Below the pieces are notes generated by a model. It saw nothing but the letters and a program-made list of their open reading frames with translations. It ran no database searches and was not told the origin of the DNA. A stretch of DNA of 64,000 nucleotides from Metaphire vulgaris (lineage: Eukaryota > Annelida > Clitellata > Crassiclitellata > Megascolecidae): assembly GCA_018105865.1 (NCBI GenBank), contig CM030847.1, positions 14,061,089-14,125,088 of the forward strand, in the 5' to 3' direction. Both the position numbers and the translations under genes were made by a program. Positions 50,721-61,477 of this stretch are shown in pieces (within the stretch, counting starts at the first letter, position 1; every line of letters begins with the position of its first letter).

Positions 50721-53700
50721 GTCGGTCGAATACAACGCTCATTTAGCCTTAAATGTCAATTTTTATGTTTTAATCTTCGATCGATAACTTGAGTAAACTC
50801 GTGAATGCTGCAATGCATATAGCGCTTTCGAATGCGGGTGCTCTAGTAGCTGCTTATCCATAGGCGCTTAATCCATCGTTGAAATAGCTAGAAGCTTAAT
50901 GGTCATCCGGGCAAGGTCAATTTTAGAGATCTGTCATAGTTTGGGATTAAACTTAGCATGATTTAAAGTGGCTTAGGAGGCATTACTGCCTGTATGAAAG
51001 CCACTAGGGGCGCTAACGGGGCTTGAACCCGCTCCGTCAGCCTACCGCTCCAGCGCCTCTGCCATATTCCACTTCTATAGCGCCACTTGTGCCCTAAGAC
51101 AATCAATGGATGATCACCTTAACTTGATGCAGCTTTTTATCGTATGCTTAAAGGTACGTGACTGTGGTCGTTGGGCATGAACTGTTACCAAATGGCTCAA
51201 TGGGCCTTTAATATTTTCATTTAAGGACAATGTAATTTGATAAATTTTGTCACATTGTTTCACACTATTCTTTGAATATTTTCATGGCACTGTTCTTTAT
51301 GGGCTCACGCATACTGTGTGATGTTGCTACTGAAATGGTGCATGAGCGTCGACTATTTTACGCCGCTAGGCAATTTATGGCAGAAGTTTGATCCTTTTCA
51401 CATATCCGGTATTTGCTCAGCTTGAACTAATTCTTGGTTATGACTTTTAATATGCTGTTGTTGTTGTGTTGTTTTTCTTGTTGTTAGAGATACTTTTCTA
51501 AATCCAGACGAATTTGAACTTCTTATGAAAGCTTTGTTTAAAAAGAGAGGCATTCCTTACGATCTGACAGAGAAGCAACTCTTTGACTTTCAGCAGTTGC
51601 TCATTGAAAACAGGGTATGGACTATTTTACAAAATTCTGAGGCCTTCATTTTTTTAAATAAAATTTTTTGCTTATCATGTGTGCTTTTTATCCATGTGTC
51701 CACCATTCACTAATTTTCAACTGAATGCTGAACACATAGAATGCAAAATTTAGCAATTTTTGCCAATTTGTAATTTAGAGGAACAGATATATATATATAT
51801 ATATGCCGTATTTTCGTGCATATAAGACGCGGCATATATGAGTTTTTAGACAATTAGCTCCCTTGGTGTGTCTTATACTCGGTGCGTCTTATCTAAATTT
51901 TTTGGAACACAAATAACTGCCATCTAAGTCATCATCAATAAATAAATCCAAGACTGCAGTAGATGCAAGTAGAATTGGTGGAGGGAAATCCTTCCAATTC
52001 AAGGCAATCTCTCTCTCTGTCAGTATTTCTCTGTCTCTCTCACTCTCTCTGCCGGCAGTGACATTTAAGTGAATGAGGATTGTGAATAATCAGAATTCTG
52101 AATAGATTCCACAATAGACAGTTAAGCAACTTATGTGTAGACATTATATGATTGTCAACGACAGTGGAGGGAAGCCCTTCCAATTCAAAGTTATCTCTGT
52201 CTCTGTCTGTCTGTGTTTGTTTGTGTCTCTCCTTCTGTCTGTCTGTCTTTCAGCCGGCGGCAACATGGAAATGAAAGATTATTGTAATTGGTCAGATTAC
52301 TGAATAAAGATTTAGTGTTGGATGATTAAATTATTGATGTAGGTCTATTTTAACAACATGATGACAGCTGATGGAACCCCTTCCGATTCAAGGCAATCTC
52401 TTCTACCCTCCCTTCTTTCTCTCTCCTCTCTCCTATCTCTTGCTCTCTTTGGGCAGCCACATTCAGGTGAGATAGGATTGTAATTAACCAGGTAACTGAA
52501 TAGAGACTCAGTATTTGACTCTTTTGGTGTGTCTTATATGTGGATGCGTCTTATCCATAATTTTTTAAACACAAATCATCAAAACCCGCGTCTTATACGC
52601 AGGTGCGTCTTATACGCGGGTGCGTCTTATACGCGGGTGCGTCTTATATGCGGGTGCGTCTTATACGCGGGTGCGTCTTATACGCGGGTGCGTCTTATAT
52701 GCGCGAAAATACGGTATATTTGTATTGTATAGAAATGGACTTTTGATAGATGAACTATTGTCATGCAATTACTAAATTATTGGAGGCTTCAAATTTGTAG
52801 AATTTTTTTAATTTTTTTGATCAAGTTTTCATAATGTATTTCATAATTTCATAATCAAGATTTCATAATGTATTTTTTGGCTCATAAGTTGATAAGGGTT
52901 TTTTGTTGTGAATGAAGTTATTGTATTTTATATTTGGAATTATTGAATTGATGGATGAGGGTTTATTTTATTTTTTTTATAATTTAGAGTGATAAGGATG
53001 ACATAAGAAATAAAACTACTCTTTTGTGACTGGCTCCATCTATTGAAAAATACTGCTGGGTCCTGAAATATTACATGGCATGTTATAGTCACACTAATGA
53101 ACTGTTTTTTGGAATTCATTCAAAATTGGGATCATTTCAGTTTTATTCTTCTGATTATTGCTGATAAATTTATTTCTTTTGTTAATATTTTTGCAATGGC
53201 TTACAGGATGGCAAGCTGGGCTTTGAAGAATTTAAGAATTGCTGGAGTCCGTGGATAAAACAGGTTAGCAATTAAGATGCTTAAATGGACGGGTTTTACT
53301 GTCTCTTAGCCTGTGCTGCTTGGGCAAGTCTTGAAGCCGTTGGTCCCTTGGTGCATGTTTTGAAAATTGGTGAATGTCAGTATTGTATCAGTAGTTGTCA
53401 GCAACTTCTTGTTACTTCTGTTGGCTGTCATGGTCTTGTGTTATGGCTGGGACAGTCTTTCCTGTTATATCTCAGTTATACACGTTTAGGTAAGTAAGTA
53501 TGTAAAACAAAATTTCTATAGCGCTGCCCAAAAGCTTTGCGCAGTGCATCAGCTTATTCACGAGCACATGGAAGGACTGGCAGCTATGTGTGGTGACGTT
53601 ATGTTTGCACGTTTTCAAATAGACTATTATTTCTGTTTTCTGTTCAAATAATAAGCGATTGTGATCGTTTTTGCTTCAGATTGTAGACCCCGTGTCTGCT

Positions 53701-56700
53701 CTAGTCATAGTGGATGTTCAGAATGATTTCATTTCTGGATCGTTGTCGATCGAGCGCTGTCCAGCCGGTCAGGACGGCCGAGTCATTGTCCCGGTCATCA
53801 ACGATCTAATAGAAAACGTTGATTTTGACGTTATTGTGTATTCGCTTGACTGGCATCCCGAGGACCATATCTCATTCATTGACAATATACACCTTCGCCC
53901 TCTTCATTCGTCCAGCAAGGTTGTATGTGCTGAAGATTTACTTTGCGTCCGTGTCTTTTCATAGTTTAGCCGTTTTGAGAGATGTTGTAGCGTATTGCGA
54001 TATCTGCAGGTTGCTCAGTGTGTTGGTTAACACAGTCGGGCAGACATGTTAGCTTTGTGAGCTGGATTCGGTTGGAAAGAACAGAAAGCCAGCCAGACAC
54101 TTAGTCAACCCTTTGATTATTTAATGTGAAAGGCATTCAACTCTTGAGTGAACCTGTTGAGAATGAAGTAGTGAAATTTCATCTCCCTCTTCAATACCCA
54201 GCCTAATGCTAACCTTCTACAGCTGATTAATTAATAGTCTATGCATTCCTATTTCCTATCTATTTTAATCCTTTTGTGGATGAAAAATTTTGAATGCTTA
54301 CCTGAAAAAAGTGCTATTTTCCCCGTGACACTGGCAAATTTTGGCGTATGAGCCAAAATACGTAAAAATAATTGCTAATTGCTAAATTGATAATTTGACC
54401 TCTTTCTAATTTATTATGTTATCTGATTCACTGCCAAATATTTCAGCAAGTATATCCTCAATTTTACACTTTCTTGGAATAAGATGCATATGAGCATTTA
54501 ACATTTGCCATGTTTGGATTAACCTGTCTTTATTGCTAATAATCACAATTTTTTAAAAAATATGCATCCATAGAGTTGTAAAAAATTTATCACTGCCTAG
54601 ATTAATGATACTAAATATAGATAGGTCATGAATATCCAGCGAAACAAACACTGCTTAACCCATTACGTGAAAGCGACATTTCTGGCACTTCATCCATTGA
54701 CTGAACGAAATTTTGGGCACTTCACCCGCAGAAGGGTTAACCCCACAGCACCACCTCATTCCTACTACCATTAATAGGGTTGTGAGATCAGTCTCCCAGT
54801 CTAAAATGAAAAATGTAAGGTTTAGGTTGCTATAGAAACCGGGTTCAATTGTGTAAAATGAGGATTTTCTCCCTACTGCTAACTGAGCGGGTGGACATTC
54901 AGTATCACCTCAATCCACTCTCTAAGTTCACTTTCAAACACCAAATTTCAGCTCTCCTCTTTCATGTGTATTAAATTTTTAAAATTAAAACTGCAATTGT
55001 TGAATGTGTTGATTTAATTTTTAGTATTTTGTGTTTAAGTGATGAAATTGACTCGATTTCTTTGGAAATTTCTGTGTTAATTCTTTTTCTTTCGACTTTC
55101 GACGATCCGAAACTAAAGATTTTAGGTCTTTTAAAAACTTTTTTTCCATCGTAGGGAAAAATTTCAGGTATATAAAAATTTATGATGAGCCACGGGGAAC
55201 GTTTGATTTTTCTTCAACAGGTGAATGCTGAGGAGGCTTGTTGCTATGACCGTGTTGTGTTTGATGGACCTTCCCCTGTCCAACAAGTCCTTTGGCCAAG
55301 GCATTGTGTCCAGGGCACATGGGGTTCACAACTTCATCCACACCTCAAGGTATATATAATGCCCTTGAATGTCTACCCATGTCTCAATTGTCTTATGCAT
55401 GGGGTGTGACTATTTGCAATTGACATTTCTTCATTCGCTTGAGGGACGCTATTAACCCTTTTGCCGTTCATTTATTTGTAATGTAATGTAAAATGGATGA
55501 GTATTCTTGGGGCAAACGGGATAAGGGTTAATCACTTCTTTAATGAAGTTATGTGGCAGCATGGGGTTGAAGTTAGTGGTAACTATGGTAAAGTGCTTAA
55601 GATGAGTACAGAACTAGTCATTTATATGACTTTTGTTTTTATTTGAGGAAAATAAATAAATGTCAATGGTAATAGCAGGTTGCTTTCTTGATTCACTTTT
55701 ACTATTAATTCTGAGAAAGAAGATGAATGTAAACATGTTTGTAGTTGTTTTTACTGTCTATTTTTATTGTATATGAGCATAGGTTTGAAAATATGTATAA
55801 GTTGTATGTGGAGAATCATTAATCCATTTGATTCTTGAAATATATAACATGTATGTGCAATTGTGCATATGGGGGCGGGAAGATAGATGAGTGGTAATAT
55901 CATTGGGCAGGCATGCCGACGGAACGGGTTAAATCCCGTAGGAGCCCCTAAGGTCGACTCAGCCTTAATCGCTAGAGGGCGATAGTAACATCAAATGAGT
56001 AGCAATGGCAACATTGCGAAAGTAACCATAGGTTCGGCGGAAGAGACTGGTCACCGTCCGCCGATGTATGGCTTAGCCACCTATGGGCTGATGGCCACAA
56101 AACGGAGATCAGTACCGGAACCTACGGGCATTGAGCCTAGGGTGAAAATTTACTTTTACTATGTGCATATAGGCAGTGCTTTTTCAGTGGGAACGCATGG
56201 GAATGACGTTCCCGCACCTTCTTTGCTGGATTCGTTTATATAGTGATATGCAATAATACGAATGGGAACGCACTTACCTTTTTACGCATTCTTACCTTTT
56301 TCCCTCTTATATATTGATATGATACAATGCAATGGTGCATTTCAGTCGCACTTGATGAGCCCAAAATATCATCACCACTAAAAATCTTTAAAAATTTCAA
56401 AACTTTAGGGGCCCGTAGGAATTTTTCTCAACGGCCCTGGAAATGCATTCCCAACCCTTTTTTCCTAGAAAAAAAGCACTGTATATAGTGAAGTTTGAAA
56501 TGATTGGGTGTCTCCTCTTTCACATGTCTTTGCGCTCGTGGACAGTTCTTGGTTCTCGTGCTTTCTCGGTGGCCGCCCCCAAAGTCTGGAACTCATTGCC
56601 TCAGCATGTGCGCATTGCAAATTCACTACAGATTTTTAGAACAAGATTAAAAACCCATCTCTTTGACTTGGCTTATCCACCATAGACTGTCACCCGTTTG

Positions 56701-59700
56701 CCTGGCCGGATACCCTGGATTTTGATCCGGATCTTTAATGATTGGATTTGGTGTGCAATCGGTTGATGCTCTTGTGCATTATGAAGTGGCGCTATAGAAG
56801 TTTAAGATTAGATTAGATTAGTTGGTGGGTGTGAATTGGCCATTTCCATATTTTCCTGCTATTACTTGTGTTGCTTGAAGTGACATCAAATCCTGTTTTT
56901 CTAATATCATGATATTCTACTGTTTTTTTAGGTTGCCTCCAACGCCATCTATATTAAAAAGGGAATTAGTCCTGACATTGACAGCTATTCTGCCTTCTGG
57001 GACAATCAGAAGATGTCAAGCACTGAACTTCAGTCAAAGCTTTGTGATGCCAACGTAACCGATGTCTATGTCTGTGGACTTGCGTACGATATTTGTGTCG
57101 GTAAGTTCGTGTACAACTGTACATCAGGGCTATTCAACTGAATTAATTTCATGAAGGGCCAAATTTATTCATAATTGGTGCCCGAACGGCCAGGTGCAAA
57201 AATATTTTCAGTTAAAAGGTATAGTTCAGGGATGGGCAAAGTGCGGCCCGCGGGCCACATGCGGCCCTTGAAGCCCTTTGTGTGGCCCCGACATCGAGAG
57301 AAATTATATTAATGTGCGGCCCTCTAAAACATATGAAACATTTGACAACACCTTGATGGAAAATTCAGCATTCAAATTGGATTGACACTTTGGCAATTGA
57401 TCGTTTGCTACAAATAATGCTTTTACTAACTTGTCTTTGACTTGACAATCTTGGCTTATTAATAATTACTTACACTGCATAGTATCTATATATAATACTT
57501 TATGTTAAAGTCGTTTTGGACGCTACTTACAAATTTAATTCTAAATGCCAAAAAATTTGTGCGGCCCTCGGCTTACATCGCAGACACTTTTGCGGCCCTC
57601 GGATAAAAATGTGTGCCCATCGCTGGTATAGTTCATAAGTACCGGTAATAGAAAATGGGTAAGTTGAAAACAAGGCATTTAAAAGTATTTCAGATGTATT
57701 AGAAAAAGTTATTGATCGCTTCAGTACCTTCGCAGGCCATTTCACAGCTCCTGGCGGGCCGCATCTGGCCCGCGGGCTGCCAGTAGAATACCCTTGGTGT
57801 ACAACTGTACATGCCTCATTATGCCTAAATTACATGTCTCCATTGCAGTTGTATAACCATGAAACCGTAATTTATGATCTTGCGCTCAAAGTTTCCACAA
57901 TGGGAAAATCGTCATTGCACTCACATCATTACGTCGTTTATAAACAGTTTTTGCTCCAAGTGACCACCACTTGCGCAAATGCATGACATTGATGGAGATT
58001 TCACTGTCAGACCACTCTGTCAATGATCTCATGGTCAAGGTCACGAAAAGGTGATATTAGATGTGCTTCATGGCAAGAACTCCACTGTTTCGTGAGCATG
58101 GTAAGCTGGTGTCGTATAAATTTTGTTCCCCTATAAATGTGGTTCCGGGGCGGAGCTAGCTGTTGCTACGGGAACCAAAATTATGCTTATACGTACAATT
58201 TGAGTTCCTCTTATAAAATATAGGATATCCTAACCCTATCGGTCATAAATTTATAACCAATAGGTTATAAATTTACGACCTGCATTCGGTACGGCTATGG
58301 TTACTTTGGGTAGGCAGAGCTGATAAGTAATTGACAAATTCAAAAGAACCAAATCATAATTTGTTGCGGAACTTATTTTATACCGGAACTTTATTTATAT
58401 GACACCAGAGCAGTGTCCTGTTGAAACATAACAGTCTCCACATAGGGAATGAACTACTGGAAGTGGATGCTGCCTCAGGAGGACTTGATGATGATAATAA
58501 CAGGAGACTTCTTGTCATGAAACACCTGGTTTCATCTCTCCGTTATTGTGGACACCGGATGGACCAGACCCCAGTCCAGTTGACTACGAAGTGTGGGGCG
58601 TGCTGCAGTCACGCGTCTACTGCGGCAGGATGCGAGAAGTCGACAATTTGAAACAGCATCTCATGGAGAAATGGCATGACCTTGACCTTGAGGTCATTGG
58701 CAGAGCAGTGCTTAGTGGTGGTTACGTAATGGCATGATTGCATTGGTGATTTTCCCATTGTGGAAACTTGAGTTTTTCCGTTCAGACTTGTAAAAATTAA
58801 TATTTTGTAAACTGTATGACAGGTTTTGTTGAAATTTTGCAAAGTTTATGTAGAATAGATGGTAATTAATGTGTAAAACTTCATAAATTAGTAATAGGAT
58901 ACAATTTGTTGAAGTTATATTGATTTCTAAGATGGTGCCGCTTCGATTGGGACACGGTGTATATTATATGTAATTAATGTGTTTGAATTAGTATCTGCAC
59001 ATTGTATACGTGTAATTTGTGTGTCCTCCTTTGTCAGGATCTACTGCTCTTCACTCTCTTGAGTTAGGTTATCGAACAATTCTAGTCGATGATGCATCGC
59101 GTGGCGTCTCTGATTCCGGAATCAAAGATATGAAAAAGAAGCTGAGAGACAGCGGGGCGATTATAGTGAATTCGACCGAGGTGAGTCTGCTGCCCGGTTC
59201 CATTCAGACATCTCTTATGTCATTTGGCACTTATTTTGCACTGCACTTGTCAAGCTAGTGATATCTTTGTGTTACTGTTGATGTTCAGGTGAGTGCTGTT
59301 TCAGCCAATCGTAAATTTTGTAATCAACAGTCATCCAATTTACTGTCAAAATTCTTGATATGTTGTTAATTTTGCTCTTCCTATTAGGTGTTTTGACATC
59401 TTCTCTGTTTAACCCTTTCACTAGTAGACCCTTCGGTCGAAGGGGTTCCTAGACTTAGCCTTTTTGTGACCCTTTACTTGAAGGGCCACGTACATCATTA
59501 ATGCATGTCTGTCCAGAACACAGCAATGGTATTCAAACGTACTGACAGACGGTTCTGTGTTGTAATTTAACTTTACCTGTGCCCAGTATGGGGAAGGGTT
59601 ACCACAGTAACGAAAAGGTTAAATGAGGGTTGGCCAACCTGCAACCCACCGGCTGCTAATTGGTGGCTCGCAGAGCATCTTTCTAAATATATTTTACTGG

Positions 59701-60188
59701 TTCTATTTATGCATACAATATTGAGTCATGAGTAAGACTTATAGTAACTGTGCTTAATTTAGTAAAATAGTAAATTTAAACTGCTGTTTAATTGTGACTG
59801 TTACTAGTTACTGCTGTTATGTGACTGCAGTCATTGCACTACTGTTGGAAACAGTGTAGAAAAGGCAACAAAACATGCAGCCTTCCACATGTATATAAGA
59901 ATTTTTAATGGACCTCTTGTAACAGAAGGGTGGCCACCCCTGTCTTAAATAATTTTAATAATGAAATGTAAGGGTTGATCTGTATTACACCTCTCTCTTG
60001 TTGTCGTATTTGATGCATTGCACCTATTAACTTATTTCGTAGTTTGAGTGAGGGTCCATAATTGCAGCATTGTGTTATTCCTGCTCGATCAGGTGTCTGA
60101 CATGGTCGGTGCCGTCGATCGCCGTCCCGAGCTCGGCCTGAGTGCGGCCGTGAGTTGGAAGGCGACTCAGAAGCGCGGAGGCTCATGA
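50581..60188 (+). CDS. EF-hand nicotinamidase (isochorismatase fold), 8 exons
   Basis: Hydrolyses nicotinamide to nicotinic acid, feeding the Preiss-Handler route to NAD (family knowledge). Exons are 50581-50720, 51488-51614, 53207-53263, 53680-53919, 55221-55349, 56932-57100, 59038-59180 and 60093-60188. All phases agree, giving 1101 bp, 366 aa. The N-terminus has a canonical EF-hand loop DCDRDTFLNPDE (44-55) and a weaker second one near residue 90 (NRDGKLGFEEF). The catalytic triad is Asp120 (VDVQNDF), Lys241 (YIKKG) and Cys286 (AYDICV). Metal ligands are Asp165 and His167 (DWHPEDH) and His216 (WPRHC). No signal peptide is apparent. The EF-hand fusion is typical of invertebrate nicotinamidases such as Drosophila Naam. 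All catalytic residues are intact. Confidence 0.95.
50721..51487. other. Nicotinamidase intron 1 with SINE
   Basis: A minus-strand tRNA-like SINE lies at about 50955-51070; its mate is at 60712-60830 (plus). Nothing else. Confidence 0.65.
50955..51095 (-). mobile_element. tRNA-like SINE
   Basis: On the minus strand: GGAGTGGTAGGCTGA-like A-box region (complement near 51040), CGGGTTCAAGCCCCGTTAGC-type B box, then CATACAGGCAGTAATGCCTC and CCTAAGCCACTTTAAATCAT. It matches 60712-60830. Adjacent 51066-51095 carries AAGTGGCGCTATAGAAGTGG. Confidence 0.7.
51488..51614 (+). CDS. Nicotinamidase exon 2, EF-hand completion
   Basis: 127 bp, phase 2 in and phase 0 out (acceptor TTGTTAG, donor AGG|GTATGG). 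It encodes (R)DTFLNPDEFELLMKALFKKR, GIPYDLTEKQLFDFQQLLIE, NR. Confidence 0.93.
51806..52714. mobile_element. Inverted-repeat element with 17-bp internal array
   Basis: Left end GCCGTATTTTCGTGCATATA and right end TATGCGCGAAAATACGG are inverted repeats of about 25 bp. The interior has three diverged ~200-bp tandem units (each starting GGAxxxCCTTCC and containing a CTCT run and a GxCGGCAxxxACAT word). Near the right end are six GCGTCTTATACGCGGGT-type monomers (52590-52700) derived from the terminal sequence itself. A solo end fragment is at 42225-42272. No transposase; superfamily unknown. Confidence 0.75.
52715..53206. other. Nicotinamidase intron 2, 3' part
   Basis: AT-rich; no feature supported. 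Confidence 0.6.
53207..53263 (+). CDS. Nicotinamidase exon 3 (57 bp)
   Basis: Phase 0 at both ends, acceptor TTACAG, donor CAG|GTTAGC. It encodes DGKLGFEEFKNCWSPWIKQ, the end of the second EF-hand-like helix-loop. Confidence 0.9.
53509..53565 (-). mobile_element. LINE/SINE 3' tail fragment
   Basis: Minus strand: AAGCTGATGCACTGCGCAAA, then GCAGCGCTATAGAAATTTTG and ACTTACTTAC-like end. Same terminal motif as the 28-kb tail. Confidence 0.6.
53680..53919 (+). CDS. Nicotinamidase exon 4, catalytic Asp and metal site
   Basis: 240 bp, phase 0. IVDPVSALVIVDVQNDFISG carries the catalytic Asp. PVINDLIENVDFDVIVYSLD precedes WHPEDHISF, the metal-binding motif. Acceptor TTGCTTCAG, donor AAG|GTTGTA. Confidence 0.96.
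53920..55220. other. Nicotinamidase intron 4
   Basis: It contains one TTAA-bounded 86-bp element at 54655-54740 (TTAACCCATTACGTGAAAG ... CGCAGAAGGGTTAA). Otherwise AT-rich. Confidence 0.65.
55221..55349 (+). CDS. Nicotinamidase exon 5, WPxHC
   Basis: 129 bp, phase 0. VNAEEACCYDRVVFDGPSPV, QQVLWPRHCVQGTWGSQLHP; WPRHC supplies the third metal ligand. Acceptor CAACAG, donor AAG|GTATAT. Confidence 0.95.
55452..55531. mobile_element. Very short TTAA-bounded element
   Basis: TTAACCCTTTTGCCGTTCAT at the left versus GGCAAACGGGATAAGGGTTAA-type right end. 80 bp, imperfect inverted repeats, with a TGTAATGTAATGTAAAATGG core also seen at 34709. Confidence 0.6.
55866..56150 (+). mobile_element. tRNA-derived SINE
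   Basis: The head resembles a tRNA: GGGGGCGGGAAGATAG, GAGTGGTAATATC (A-box-like), ACGGGTTAAATCCCG (B-box-like), GGAGCCCCTA closing the acceptor-like stem. The body ATGGCTTAGCCACCTATGGG is shared with 61478-61700 on the other strand. Not a functional tRNA. Confidence 0.72.
56510..56818 (+). mobile_element. CR1-group-like LINE 3' end, (AGATT)n tail
   Basis: The frame reads FSVAAPKVWNSLPQHVRIAN, then RTRLKTHLFDLAYPP-stop. The UTR ends GTGGCGCTATAGAAGTTTAA and (GATTA)n. It is similar to, but distinct from, the 22-kb family. Confidence 0.8.
56932..57100 (+). CDS. Nicotinamidase exon 6, catalytic Lys and Cys
   Basis: 169 bp, phase 0 in and phase 1 out. VASNAIYIKKGISPDIDSYS, AFWDNQKMSSTELQSKLCDA, NVTDVYVCGLAYDICV. 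Lys of KKG and Cys of DICV complete the triad. Acceptor TTTTTTAG, donor G|GTAAGT. Confidence 0.96.
57125..57796. mobile_element. hAT-like element, 16-bp flanking repeat
   Basis: The ends CAGGGCTATTCAACTG and CAGTAGAATACCCTTG are inverted. GTGTACAACTGTACAT flanks both sides (57109-57124 and 57797-57812), longer than the usual 8-bp hAT duplication. It contains a nested element. Confidence 0.75.
57227..57625. mobile_element. hAT-type element nested in 57125-57796, TSD GTATAGTT
   Basis: It starts CAGGGATGGGCAAAGTGCGG and ends GTGTGCCCATCGCTG, with GCGGCCCxCGG repeated subterminally. Exact GTATAGTT flanks (57219-57226, 57626-57633). Confidence 0.88.
57885..58772 (+). mobile_element. mariner-like element, internally deleted
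   Basis: The ends CTCAAAGTTTCCACAATGGG and CCCATTGTGGAAACTTGAG are inverted. Near the right a frame (58528-58737) reads DPSPVDYEVWGVLQSRVY and DNLKQHLMEKWHDLDLEVIG, the C-terminus of a mariner-superfamily transposase. The catalytic N-terminal two thirds are missing or replaced. An unrelated MITE sits inside at 58106-58408. Confidence 0.8.
58106..58408. mobile_element. MITE nested in mariner relic
   Basis: The ends CTGGTGTCGTATAAA and TTTATATGACACCAG are inverted. The interior is rich in TATAAATxxxGxTTC motifs on both strands. About 303 bp. Confidence 0.7.
59038..59180 (+). CDS. Nicotinamidase exon 7
   Basis: 143 bp, phase 1 in and phase 0 out, acceptor TTGTCAG, donor GAG|GTGAGT. (G)STALHSLELGYRTILVDDAS, RGVSDSGIKDMKKKLRDSGA, IIVNSTE. 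Confidence 0.95.
59181..60092. other. Nicotinamidase intron 7
   Basis: 59409-59622 is a TTAA-bounded segment (TTAACCCTTTCACTAG ... CGAAAAGGTTAA). 59627-59943 starts GAGGGTTGGCCAACC and ends GGGTGGCCACCCCTG, a decayed relative of the hAT element at 25597-26122. Confidence 0.65.
60093..60188 (+). CDS. Nicotinamidase exon 8 and stop
   Basis: 96 bp including TGA at 60186-60188, acceptor GATCAG. VSDMVGAVDRRPELGLSAAV, SWKATQKRGGS. A possible AATAAA follows at about 60387. Confidence 0.92.
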   Translation: MSDMVGAVDRRPELGLSAAVSWKATQKRGGS

Positions 60189-60328
60189 ATAATTCCACGG
60201 TTATCGTCTGTCTTGTTATTTGCGACCGATCACAGTTAAATGGTTTTCCGTATTTGTAATCATTTGTTAGAATTGACGACTTTTTGTTTGTTGTTAGCGT
60301 ATGTCTTATAGTTTACTTACTTTGAAAC

Positions 60329-60414
60329 GTAACCCCTTTACTGGCCATGGCTCACATATGTGCCATTTTACATTACGTTGCAAATTAAATAAATGGCAGG
60401 TAAAGGGGTTAAAG
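60329..60414. mobile_element. Short TTAA-type element carrying AATAAA
   Basis: GTAACCCCTTTACTGGCCAT and TGGCAGGTAAAGGGGTTAA are imperfect inverted repeats about 85 bp apart. An AATAAA lies inside, about 200 bp past the nicotinamidase stop. Confidence 0.55.
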
Positions 60415-60711
60415 ACTTTATTAATTATCGTTAATTGTATTAGTTAACATGCTGAAACCTCCAAAAGTTTATGAATCACTGAGTTACTTAACCCGTGGCT
60501 AATGTGGAATGCTAAACCTAGTTTGTTTCCTTTTTCCCAGAACTTCTGTTCTGGCTTGCAAATGCTGAACAGACTGGCTATGTCATTCTTCAGTTACCTG
60601 GCCTGCTATCATCAAATTTTTTTAACCTCTGGTCTACGTTGACACAGATGCTTTTTTCCAATCCGTTGAAGTCCGTGCCAATGAGGTTATGCTGTGTTTC
60701 TAGGAGTGGAA

Positions 60712-60830
60712 CATGGCAGAGTGGGCTATGTGCTGGAGTGGTAGGCTGATGGAGCGGGTTTAAGCCCCGTTAGTGCCCCAATGGCTTTCACACGGGCAGT
60801 AATGCCTCCTAAGCCACTTTAAATCATGCT
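60712..60830 (+). mobile_element. tRNA-like SINE (mate of 50955-51070)
   Basis: GGCAGAGTGGGCTATGTGCT, GGAGTGGTAGGCTGATGGAG, CGGGTTTAAGCCCCGTTAGT, then the shared body to CTAAGCCACTTTAAATCATG. Confidence 0.72.
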
Positions 60831-61477
60831 ATGTTTTTATGCCTTTTGTTTTACTTCTCAAATCCTTTCTATTTTTAAACAGGTTTGATGTTTCCTGCAT
60901 GCTATTTGTTATGCAACTGATCAGTAATATTTGTTTGTGTCATCTTTGCCCCAGAGACAAAGACAGAAACTATCCTTTTCATTATATTTTGACTCTGCTA
61001 ATTCCATATTAGAAGGAATTTACTTTTTCAAAGAAATTTGTTGGATTTTGATGGCCAGATCACATTCTTGCAATTTCTCTGCCTACCACTTTCTTCTATT
61101 TATAATATGGAAATAGAATGTTACATATTTGCAGAGGATGCAATCCAGTGGTTTTACTTTACCCCTCACATTTCTGTGAAGCACTGTGTGCCATCCGCTG
61201 TGGCTTACATGTCTCTGTAATCTGATGTTTATTTTCTACTGTGTCATCTTCATTACTTGTCTTTGCAAACAATTTGTGCCTAAATTTTTCTATTCCGAGA
61301 CTTCACTCAATTGAGTATTTTCTAAGACTTTGCTTCTGATCTTCTCAGAAATTTGTGGATTTGTTGTCTGATGAGACTTTAATAGCCTTGCACTTTGACC
61401 ACTTATTTTTTCCTGGCACTGAACTGCTGTTAATGCCATTGCTTTATGAAGATACTGGCTACAGATGTGCAGACATT

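Larger units (their letters stand above)
55350..56931. other. Nicotinamidase intron 5 with SINE and LINE tail
   Basis: Holds a TTAA-bounded 80-bp element (55452-55531), a SINE (55866-56150) and a CR1-type LINE 3' end (56510-56815). Confidence 0.7.

Noticed and set aside
52590..52700. CRISPR-like regular 17-bp repeats
   Set aside because: Repeats are contiguous with no spacers, in a eukaryotic intron, and derive from a transposon terminus.
55866..55950. Possible tRNA gene
   Set aside because: Acceptor-like ends and a B-box-like stem exist, but the anticodon arm is not convincing and the sequence continues into a SINE body shared with another copy.
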